Below, one piece after another: positions 1 through 6,743 of a stretch of 23,898 nucleotides of DNA. Positions within the stretch are counted from its first letter, which is position 1. Each line of letters begins with the position of its first letter. This DNA comes from an uncultured Porphyromonadaceae bacterium (GTDB taxonomy: Bacteria > Bacteroidota > Bacteroidia > Bacteroidales > Muribaculaceae): positions 1-23,898 of the forward strand of contig CABRGT010000025.1 of assembly GCA_902470475.1 (NCBI GenBank), written 5' to 3'. The notes under the pieces are model-generated. The model was not told the DNA's origin. It saw nothing but the letters and a program-made list of their open reading frames with translations, and did not search any database. The position numbers were made by a program, and so were the translations under genes.

Positions 1-96
1 AAAATATGGGGGCTATTCAGAACGAGGATTTTTGCACTTCGTTATTGAATCTTCCTTGAGCACTCCACTGAGCACAGCCGAGGCCCAAATGAGCGA

Positions 97-120
97 CGGC
101 GGAGCCTGCATGCCCCGCCG
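97..120 (-). terminator. GC-rich hairpin downstream of the LRR protein gene
   Basis: CGGCGG at 97-102 pairs with CCGCCG at 115-120; after an A/C mismatch, GC pairs with GC, leaving the six-base loop CTGCAT. It lies about 30 bases past the stop codon of the minus-strand LRR gene, where a terminator is expected. No T-run follows on the minus strand, so it is not a textbook intrinsic terminator. It could also stop a plus-strand transcript, because TTTT follows shortly on that strand. The rest of 1-150 holds nothing else I can identify. Confidence 0.4.
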
Positions 121-150
121 CCGTACGCACGGTTTTAAACAACCGCCGGT

Positions 151-3066
151 TTACTTAACGGATATTTTACCGACGAGCGCGCCCTGGCGCAGGATGTAGC
201 ATCCGGGGACGAGCGCGTCAAGATCCTTGAATACCCTCACACCGTCGAGGCGGTAGATTTCAAAAGGCTTAGCGAAATCTATTCCTTCTCCACCGACACC
301 GGACACATCATCGATGCCGTCGGGAATTTTCTTGAACTCCACATTCAGCTCATGGGGTTCGGTGACGGCGCCGACAGTGTAGTGGCCCTCGCCGTCGAGC
401 TCGGACGTTATGTCGCGGCCGTCGAGCGTGACTTGGGAGATCAGAATCTCCTCTCCGGGATTGATTGCGATTTCAAGCGGTTGGCCGTCCTCCACGTCAA
501 TGCGGGCGGCATCAGCTCCGTTGAGCACCACAGCGCCCAGTTCCCTGTCATAGACAACGGTCACAAGGTGGGCGCCCTCACACTTGATATTGGCGAAATT
601 CTTCCACATCACGGCCTTCTCGTAAACCTCGCGGCTCCCGAGAGGGATGTAAAGCTCTGCCGTGCTGTAGACCTCGTAATTGAACCACTGGCCGTCCGAT
701 TCACACACAGGAGGCACAATGGCCTTGGACTCAACGCGCTCAATAGCCGGGCAACCCATGAATGTATTCGTTGCGATATGCTCCAGCGTAGAGGGAAAAC
801 TGAGCGATTTCAGACTTTCCTTTCCACCCAAGCGGATATCCGGAATGTCCGTCCATGCCTCCCCGAAAACAACGTTTTCCGGACTGCATTCCGAAAGCCA
901 GTTCGAGTAATCGCCAGAAAGGCCTTTAACAAGCCTATTCAACTTCAAGGTGCTGAATCGGCCGACTCCGATTGACCCCGTGTCCAGCAGAAGCGGAGAG
1001 TTGTCGGCGGAAGGGAGTATTTCGATTTCATTGACATTTCCACATCCATAAAACGCACTGGCCCCAACTTCTTTCAATGAAGAGGGTAGTACAAGCCTAT
1101 CCGGCCCCGCACAATCTTTAAACACCTCATAACCTATAATTTCAAGACCGTCGTTCAGAACAATATCTGATAATGCAGTGCAACCTTGAAAAGCCATTCG
1201 GCCGATTTCTTTCAACGATGCGGGGAAATTGACAGTGGTCAATGCATTACATTGATAAAATGCCATAAGTGCTATCTTTTCGACTGTTTCCGGCAAAGTT
1301 ACGGCCTTCAATTCCGTCATACCGTTGAACAGATTCGAGGGTATTTCCGTCCATACCTCGCCGAAGACAATTTCTTTCGGCGAACATTCCTTGAACGGAT
1401 CGTTATAGGCATCATGCACTACAACGCGCCCGAGTATTAATTTGTCGACGGTTGCACCCCCAAACGCCTGGCTTTCTACGGTAATTGACGGATTGTCCGT
1501 CGACCCGAGGAATTCTACTTCCTTTATATTGCCGCATCCATAGAACGCGCTTGCCCCCACTTTCTTCAATGAAGAAGGAAGCACAAGTTTCTCAGGTCCG
1601 GTACAGCCTTTAAAAACATCATGATCTATAATTTCAAGACCATCATTCAGAACAATATCTGATAATGCAGTACAACCCTGAAATGCCATCTGTTCGATTT
1701 CCTTCAACGATGCGGGGAAATTGACTGTAGCCAAGGAGTTACATTCATAAAAAGCCATGGATGCTATCTTTTCGACTGTTTCCGGCAAAGTTACGGCCTT
1801 CAATTCCGTCATACCGTTGAACAGATTCGAGGGTATTTCCGTCCATACCTCGCCGAAGACAATTTCTTTCGGCGAACATTCCTTGAACGGATCGTTATAG
1901 GCATCATGCACTACAACGCGCCCGAGAACCAGCTTGTCGGACGATCCGACGCCGAAGGCTCTGTCACCTACAGTTATTGGTTCATTAAGTGACGACGGGA
2001 GAATTTCGATTTCCTTTATATTGCTGTTCCCGGCAAAAGCACCATAGTCTACCTTAGAAACCGTATTCGGGATCACAAGTCGCTCGGGGCCTTTACACCC
2101 TTCAAACGCATGATAATAGATAATCTCAAGACCATCATTCAGATGGATTTCGGCAAGCTCCGGACAGGATTTAAATGCGTCGCCTCCGATTTCCTTAAGT
2201 GAGCCTGGAAAATTGATTTCGCTAAGGAGATCGCAATAACCGAACGCCTTAATTCCGATTTTTGTTATCGTTTCCGGAAGAGCTACTTTCTGAAGTTCTT
2301 TCTTGCCCTCAAGGAAGCTTCCGGGGATTTCCGTCCATAAGTTGCCGAAGGCCACACACCGGGCGTCGAAAGGAAGCTGCGAAGTGTAGATCCTCTCCAG
2401 ATTCAAGGCATCGAACACATGACCGTCAGGGAACATCGACGCCAGTACAGAATAGCTTCCGGGCTTGAGCGTCAGAGTCTTCAGATTCACAGCATCCTTG
2501 AAGGTCTGTGAATTGATATTCGACAGTTCTCCTTCCAATGTAAGACTTCCAAGTTTTCCGGCATCCATTCCCTTGAACAGAAAACCCCTTGCAGGAATAA
2601 ACGTCATATGGCCGCCAAAGGTTATATCCACGCAGTCGGCCGACGAGCCTATTACAAAATAATCAGTCTGCACACTGGTTGGCCCTCCAAAAGCCAGATT
2701 GCGCCCGACATAATACTCCTCTATCGGGCAGTTCTCGAACGGGGAGTGATAGATTATCTGGCCGCCATATTTGTAAGGCTGGCAGCCGAGATAAGTCTCC
2801 GAGTCCGCGATGCGCACCGAGCGAAGAGAGGAATAATTATGAAACGCGTTGTAAGTGATTTTATTGACCGGGTAGGTCTTTCCTCCGGAAGTTATGGTTG
2901 CCGGGATAGTGAGCGAAGTGATGTTGCGGGAAGTCGCTCCCGTAAGAGTCGCCACACCGTTGCTCACAGAGTAGGTAAGACCGTCCACGGTAACTGCGCC
3001 GGATATACCTGCGCAGAATAGCGTAAGCGCAACAAGAATCGCTGCTTTAAAAAAAGTTGCTTTCAT
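151..3066 (-). CDS. BspA-like leucine-rich repeat surface protein
   Basis: The 971-residue protein has a signal peptide (residues 1 to about 23, hydrophobic core then AGISGA). Long arrays of BspA/LRR_5-type repeats follow, seen as recurring xxIxxxAFxxCxxLxxVxxPxSLKxI units from about residue 150 to 800. A super-repeat of about 164 residues is marked by four FGxxWTxIP motifs near residues 240, 403, 567 and 732. After the repeats come a beta-rich segment (about 830-920) and a short C-terminal module with RLDGVRVF and GCYILRQG. That module resembles the C-terminal sorting-type ends of many secreted Bacteroidales proteins. The family is usually associated with adhesion or host and matrix contact; the ligand here is unknown. 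The gene follows the lipoprotein gene by 18 bases on the same strand, so they are probably co-transcribed. Codon use is more AT-rich than in the housekeeping genes, which suits an accessory gene. Family call is firm; function is inferred. Confidence 0.88.
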   Translation of the reverse strand: MKATFFKAAILVALTLFCAGISGAVTVDGLTYSVSNGVATLTGATSRNITSLTIPATITSGGKTYPVNKITYNAFHNYSSLRSVRIADSETYLGCQPYKYGGQIIYHSPFENCPIEEYYVGRNLAFGGPTSVQTDYFVIGSSADCVDITFGGHMTFIPARGFLFKGMDAGKLGSLTLEGELSNINSQTFKDAVNLKTLTLKPGSYSVLASMFPDGHVFDALNLERIYTSQLPFDARCVAFGNLWTEIPGSFLEGKKELQKVALPETITKIGIKAFGYCDLLSEINFPGSLKEIGGDAFKSCPELAEIHLNDGLEIIYYHAFEGCKGPERLVIPNTVSKVDYGAFAGNSNIKEIEILPSSLNEPITVGDRAFGVGSSDKLVLGRVVVHDAYNDPFKECSPKEIVFGEVWTEIPSNLFNGMTELKAVTLPETVEKIASMAFYECNSLATVNFPASLKEIEQMAFQGCTALSDIVLNDGLEIIDHDVFKGCTGPEKLVLPSSLKKVGASAFYGCGNIKEVEFLGSTDNPSITVESQAFGGATVDKLILGRVVVHDAYNDPFKECSPKEIVFGEVWTEIPSNLFNGMTELKAVTLPETVEKIALMAFYQCNALTTVNFPASLKEIGRMAFQGCTALSDIVLNDGLEIIGYEVFKDCAGPDRLVLPSSLKEVGASAFYGCGNVNEIEILPSADNSPLLLDTGSIGVGRFSTLKLNRLVKGLSGDYSNWLSECSPENVVFGEAWTDIPDIRLGGKESLKSLSFPSTLEHIATNTFMGCPAIERVESKAIVPPVCESDGQWFNYEVYSTAELYIPLGSREVYEKAVMWKNFANIKCEGAHLVTVVYDRELGAVVLNGADAARIDVEDGQPLEIAINPGEEILISQVTLDGRDITSELDGEGHYTVGAVTEPHELNVEFKKIPDGIDDVSGVGGEGIDFAKPFEIYRLDGVRVFKDLDALVPGCYILRQGALVGKISVK
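1271..1434 (-). repeat. Identical intragenic repeat, copy A
   Basis: This 164-base block inside the LRR gene is identical, by direct base-by-base reading, to 1763-1926. The offset is 492 bases, exactly 164 codons, so the reading frame is kept and the copies encode residues about 545-599 and 381-435. Flanking sequence continues as a close but imperfect copy, for example 1140-1197 against 1632-1690. Identity at silent positions points to recent duplication or gene conversion. Confidence 0.95.
1763..1926 (-). repeat. Identical intragenic repeat, copy B
   Basis: Second copy of the 164-base block described at 1271-1434, in frame and in the same orientation. The pair is a potential site for repeat-number change by recombination within the LRR gene. 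Confidence 0.95.
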
Positions 3067-3084
3067 ATTCTTTTTCTTTTGTTT

Positions 3085-5238
3085 TTATTGTTTGTCGCCA
3101 TCTTCATCTTCAATGAGTTCCAGACGCACGGAAGCGTCGAAGACACAATCCCGGACATATGTTTCAAACGTGCCGTAAATACCTGTGCCTATATCCGAGA
3201 CTCCCCCGCACGGAGTGTAGATACCGGATGCAAGCGGAAGCATAAAAGTAGAGGTAAAATATTGATATTCATAGAACTTTTTTCGGTATACTCCCGATTC
3301 GTATTGCGTTTTTGGAACGTAATAGTACTCGAAGACTGAGCGGAGAATCAATTGGATGCGGTCATCATCGCCGGTGTGGTTATGGTCCTTATTGATGCAG
3401 TCGTACCCTGTGTTACAATAGAGTTGGGCCTCGAGAAAAGACTTTGTGAAGAAGATCTTATCTCCGTAGTCTTGTGTCTTATCCATCCTGAGCCAGTATT
3501 TCACTAATGTGCCGTCATCAAATGAAAGATTTAGAATCTCTTTCGAGGAGTTGACCTCCACATTGATGCCGAGAGTGGTAACAGGAGGGAGCAGCGATGG
3601 TTCGCCATCGCAAGAAAGAAAGGTAAGGCGATAGCGCTGCTTTCTTATTTCATCGTCTGTCCGGATGTTTTTTTGTTCACCCATAAAGGTTTTGCCGAAA
3701 ACCCGGTAATATGGAGCCACATAATAGCCTGTTTTCGGCGACAGACCGGAGAACGTGTAGGTTTTGGAAATGTGCCCATCGGTTTCGCCCGTACTGGAGG
3801 TCTGGTGATAGCTTAGCACCTTACTGTTTTCGTCAAGGAGAACCAACCCCTCGTCGGCGCTCACCCCTTCAAGGAAAAAACGCTTTTCCCGCCTGTAGGT
3901 GACAACGGCCGAAGTGCTTCCATCACATTCAGCCTTGAAATCAGATATCCCGGGCAAAAGGTGAAGACTTTCGTCAAAAATCGAAACCGAAGGGAATTTA
4001 TATGAATACTTTCCGAGTTCTTTCCCAAAAATTCTTGCCGCACAATATACTTCCGATTCCACCTCCACTGTGTTATCTACCTCGGGATTGATTATATACA
4101 GGTTCTCCGACGAGAGAGACGCACTGGCCGAGAGGGTATATTTCGGAGTTATATTCAGCCCGACGCCCACTGTAGAGCTGTAGAGACCTATCATCACCCC
4201 GCACTTAACGCCCGCAGAAATCGAGCCGGAAAGGTCCAGCGTGCCTACGGCCCAAGGGTTGGAGGCCTCTTTTTTGTCATTGTTTTTCACCGACTCCCAA
4301 CTGCCGGTAGCGTCACTGACGGTATAAGACGCGTTGTATTCCGACGAAAGTTCAAGTTCGCATTTTATTTCTCCGCTTGCCTCGGCCACGAAATAGATAT
4401 AAAACGTCACCGGCAGGATTACAGGTACTCCTGCGATGGTTCCCTTCACAATAAATCTCATCTGACCGAGGCGTATATTCTTCGTTGCAGACACCTTGCC
4501 GCTAACGGTGGTGGTAGCTGAGATGCCTGCGGTCGGTGCAATATCGAAAGCCGTTGTCATCCGGCCTCCTGTCGGCTTATTGATGCGCACTCCCAGATGT
4601 TTGAATCCGCAATAAACGCGACCGGAGAAACTCAGGTTGTCCCATGCCGTGCCGTTTGAGGTGGAAATATCGAATGGAATCGACACAATTTTATTGTCAA
4701 CTCCATATCCGAAAGAAGCTCTCGCCCCGTTTTCCCCGTCGACCAGTTCGTAATCAATCGGATCTCCGTTGTCGTCCACAATATCGACAAGCTCGGCGGA
4801 AAGAGTTTCATCATCGGTCGACAGCTCGAAAGACTCGGCAAACTGGCTAAGGTCGGGCGGGGTGCAATGAAGTAGAATTTTATCGTTCCGTTCGACACTA
4901 TTCACAGTGGCACCAAAACCAAAGGGAAACATCCCGCACGCATCCACAACCATTATCGTACCGACTTCGGGAATTTCCCCGACCGGGACTCCCCCGCGCA
5001 GAGTCACCGTCAGTTCCGTCGAATCCGCATTCCATGCCACAGATTCCACATAGTCTGTGAATCTCTCTCCAAACACATTCACTGGTAAGACTGGAGCGTC
5101 TTCAATATTTATAGTCGGAACATCTGGTTCCTCAGGCCCGGCGGGCGATTCAGGTTCAGTCTTATCGCATGCACTCAGAAGCGTTGCAAACACTACAGCG
5201 GAAAACCACAATAAAAAACGAAGGAATATTCTGTTCAT
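3085..5238 (-). CDS. Large secreted lipoprotein, function unknown
   Basis: The 717-residue product starts with a lipoprotein signal peptide. A hydrophobic stretch ends in LLSAC, with Cys24 as the expected lipidated residue, and an acidic, proline-rich linker (DKTEPE onward) follows. Such acidic residues after the cysteine resemble signals that send Bacteroidetes lipoproteins to the cell surface. The body is beta-rich with alternating hydrophobic residues. A segment at about 430-530 with YTFSGLSPKTGYYVAPYY is fibronectin type III-like. The C-terminal part has paired cysteines and many aromatic residues and matches nothing I know. The ATG follows an A-run (AAAAAATG), typical of this phylum. It is the first gene of a probable two-gene unit with the LRR protein, and a structured RNA candidate ends about 60 bases upstream. 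Plausible as a surface partner of the LRR protein; that is inference. It contains no recognised enzymatic motif. Confidence 0.75.
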   Translation of the reverse strand: MNRIFLRFLLWFSAVVFATLLSACDKTEPESPAGPEEPDVPTINIEDAPVLPVNVFGERFTDYVESVAWNADSTELTVTLRGGVPVGEIPEVGTIMVVDACGMFPFGFGATVNSVERNDKILLHCTPPDLSQFAESFELSTDDETLSAELVDIVDDNGDPIDYELVDGENGARASFGYGVDNKIVSIPFDISTSNGTAWDNLSFSGRVYCGFKHLGVRINKPTGGRMTTAFDIAPTAGISATTTVSGKVSATKNIRLGQMRFIVKGTIAGVPVILPVTFYIYFVAEASGEIKCELELSSEYNASYTVSDATGSWESVKNNDKKEASNPWAVGTLDLSGSISAGVKCGVMIGLYSSTVGVGLNITPKYTLSASASLSSENLYIINPEVDNTVEVESEVYCAARIFGKELGKYSYKFPSVSIFDESLHLLPGISDFKAECDGSTSAVVTYRREKRFFLEGVSADEGLVLLDENSKVLSYHQTSSTGETDGHISKTYTFSGLSPKTGYYVAPYYRVFGKTFMGEQKNIRTDDEIRKQRYRLTFLSCDGEPSLLPPVTTLGINVEVNSSKEILNLSFDDGTLVKYWLRMDKTQDYGDKIFFTKSFLEAQLYCNTGYDCINKDHNHTGDDDRIQLILRSVFEYYYVPKTQYESGVYRKKFYEYQYFTSTFMLPLASGIYTPCGGVSDIGTGIYGTFETYVRDCVFDASVRLELIEDEDGDKQ

Positions 5239-5297
5239 TTTTTCGCGACGTTACTCTCAGGGCTTCCCTCATGAGAAATAATTGATTGGTTATAAAT

Positions 5298-5394
5298 AAA
5301 AAAAGCGTGAAAGCCTGTATCCGTTGCTCTCTCCGCTTTTCGAGGCTCTCGCATTGCCCATCCCGGTAGAAAGAGCAACGCCGAAGCCTCACGC
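5298..5394 (-). terminator. Intrinsic terminator-like stem with U7 tail
   Basis: A 7-pair outer stem (5394-5388 with 5311-5305, one G-U pair) and a 9-pair inner stem (5380-5372 with 5330-5322) are followed at once by seven T residues on the minus strand. The apical loop is large, about 41 bases, which is unusual for a simple terminator and leaves room for the pairings described for the RNA. It stands about 60 bases upstream of the lipoprotein start codon. Confidence 0.6.
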
Positions 5395-5611
5395 CGTATG
5401 ATATGGCAATGCCTGCTCATCTCTGAGCGGTCAATACAAATCATACCCGAAAGGCATCTACCGTTGCAACATTCCTGACCGGGGTTAGAATTTGCGAGAT
5501 TCCGAAAAAGCCAAGATATGCGCTTGATAAACGCTCTTTTTATGTATGGCCCTGTCTGACAACAGAACCAAACACCCCTCGCAGTCCCTTTCCGGGCTTC
5601 GGAGGGAGTCT
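5298..5611 (-). ncRNA. Candidate structured RNA or operon leader
   Basis: The minus strand carries a perfect -7 box (TAAATTTG at 5623-5616), giving an expected start near 5611. The 3' end has a two-part stem: GCGUGAG (5394-5388) with UUCACGC (5311-5305), enclosing CGUUGCUCU (5380-5372) with AGAGCAACG (5330-5322). Seven U residues (5304-5298) follow directly. Two further perfect pairings reach into the loop of this terminator-like structure: GCAUUGCC (5412-5405) with GGCAAUGC (5358-5351), and CGGUAGA (5463-5457) with UCUACCG (5370-5364). They cross the terminal stem, so they imply pseudoknots or alternative folds. No credible protein is encoded. It does not show hallmark sequences of tmRNA, RNase P RNA or the cobalamin riboswitch. 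It could be a known Bacteroidales RNA I cannot place (6S-like), a new small RNA, or an attenuator for the lipoprotein operon. Confidence 0.6.
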
Positions 5612-5615
5612 GGTG

Positions 5616-5623
5616 CAAATTTA
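5616..5623 (-). promoter_or_regulatory. Bacteroidetes -7 box for the structured RNA
   Basis: TAAATTTG on the minus strand matches TAnnTTTG exactly. No TTTG-like -33 element is visible 19 to 21 bases upstream, so support comes from the -7 box and its position at the edge of the structured region. Confidence 0.5.
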
Positions 5624-5662
5624 AAGAATATTTTTCATACGTGCATGATTTTTAAGAAATTT

Positions 5663-5872
5663 TCAAACAGATTTAGGGTGAAAAGACCCGAAATCCACCC
5701 CAATGCGCAAATTGTCTGGATAACGGACGGTAGTTTTCCAATGGATGCGAATACTGCGACCTTTTTCTGTAACCGTCGTTGAGTCGAGCATATTGCCCTG
5801 GAACTCGCGATGCTGGAATGAAATTTTGCACCGGTCAAAACGGATGATTTTGAGAGTTGTGAGCAAGCGCAT
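5663..5872 (-). CDS. Possible small hypothetical protein
   Basis: A 69-residue frame opens with ATG and ends at TGA. Its codons are rich in C at third positions (many atc, ttc, gac, cgc), as in the real genes here. The predicted product has alternating beta-like segments such as RIHWKTTVRYPDNLRIGVDF, and no family I recognise. Against it: it lies in a spacer next to an RNA gene, has no convincing promoter, and an overlapping frame on the same strand (5635-5877) is equally open. It may be a decayed gene fragment. The remainder of the 5239-5947 spacer holds the structured RNA, its promoter and the plus-strand promoter described separately. Confidence 0.25.
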   Translation of the reverse strand: MRLLTTLKIIRFDRCKISFQHREFQGNMLDSTTVTEKGRSIRIHWKTTVRYPDNLRIGVDFGSFHPKSV

Positions 5873-5884
5873 TGCACAAAAAAT

Positions 5885-5915
5885 TTTAGTATATGGGAGT
5901 TTTTTTATAACTTTG
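5885..5915 (+). promoter_or_regulatory. Promoter of the kinase-like gene
   Basis: TTTA at 5885-5888 and TAACTTTG at 5908-5915 are separated by 19 bases, a near-consensus Bacteroidetes sigma-ABfr promoter. Transcription should begin near 5921, about 27 bases before the ATG at 5948. This rules out the GTG at 5915 as a start, because that codon lies inside the -7 box. Confidence 0.75.
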
Positions 5916-5947
5916 TGGCTGATTTGAACTTATGCAACAGACCTCAG

Positions 5948-6706
5948 ATGACAGAGCGACAAAGATGGACCGAAATTGAGCACCTGCCCGAATGGGACGA
6001 AGAGTTCTATGACGTGTACACGGCCAAGAAATTCGGCAAATGGGTAATGCTCAAGACATTGAAACCCCAATACAAGGACAACGCCGAAATGCAGGAGATG
6101 CTCGAGCGCGAATTCGACGTACGCTATAACCTGGCGCACCCCAACATCATCATGATCAACGATATAGAGGATGTTCCGGGTCTCGGTCTATGCATCATCA
6201 CGGATGACGTATATGGAGATTCACTGCGCAAACTCATCCGCGAACGCAAAGTCACTGCCGAACACGTCGAGAAACTGCGTCATCAGCTCGTCGACGCCAT
6301 GGAATACATTCAGACCAACCATCTGGCACATCACCCGCTCACGCCGGAGAATATCATATTCACGGAAAACATCGGCAATCTGAAGCTGATCGACGTCGGT
6401 TTCGAACAGCGCAAGGCGCTCACTCCCGCCGACACCTCCGACGACATCTACAACTACGGGCTGGTATTGAAGGAAGTACTGGACGCTACCGAACATGAGG
6501 ACCCTGTCCTGCGCAAGGTGGCCGAACGCAGTCTCGATCCGGATCCGTCGCGCCGCTACCGCGACACCCAGCAGCTGCGCTTCGCGCTGGCAGGACGGCG
6601 GTCGAACCGTCTGTACCTGTCGATCATCATCTTCCTGACCATCATGGTACTCCTGCTACTCTGGCTCGCATCGCCATGGGGACCCGCGCCGGAATCAGCG
6701 GTCTGA
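5948..6706 (+). CDS. Membrane-anchored kinase-fold protein, probably a pseudokinase
   Basis: From the ATG at 5948 the product has 252 residues. It follows the protein-kinase fold: a VMLK lysine (K36), a candidate helix-C glutamate (E54), a catalytic-loop counterpart HHPLTPEN (128-135), DVG in place of DFG (149-151) and DIYNYG (166-171), like the helix-F motif. The N-lobe lacks a glycine-rich loop. The HRD aspartate is replaced by proline (P130) and the catalytic-loop lysine by threonine (T132), while N135 and D149 remain. Phosphotransfer therefore looks unlikely, though nucleotide binding may persist. A single membrane helix (about 222-241) and a tail of about 11 residues end the protein, with the kinase fold predicted on the cytoplasmic side. 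A promoter directly upstream makes it the first gene of a run with a GNAT protein and lepB. A scaffold or sensing role is inference; partners are unknown. Confidence 0.75.
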   Translation: MTERQRWTEIEHLPEWDEEFYDVYTAKKFGKWVMLKTLKPQYKDNAEMQEMLEREFDVRYNLAHPNIIMINDIEDVPGLGLCIITDDVYGDSLRKLIRERKVTAEHVEKLRHQLVDAMEYIQTNHLAHHPLTPENIIFTENIGNLKLIDVGFEQRKALTPADTSDDIYNYGLVLKEVLDATEHEDPVLRKVAERSLDPDPSRRYRDTQQLRFALAGRRSNRLYLSIIIFLTIMVLLLLWLASPWGPAPESAV

Positions 6707-6743
6707 GACGCGCGCCGACACCATATGTTCCGACAACCTATAA

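Noticed and set aside
352..975. Long plus-strand open frame of 207 codons opposite the LRR gene
   Set aside because: It mirrors the minus-strand gene, its product has no signal peptide or domain pattern, and the opposite strand encodes a clear BspA-like protein.
5457..5483. Minus-strand CGGTCAGG...GCAACGG segment resembling the SRP RNA apical domain
   Set aside because: GGTCAGG is present, but the expected GGAA tetraloop and the AGCAG on the 3' side at the right distance are missing, so I do not call SRP RNA.
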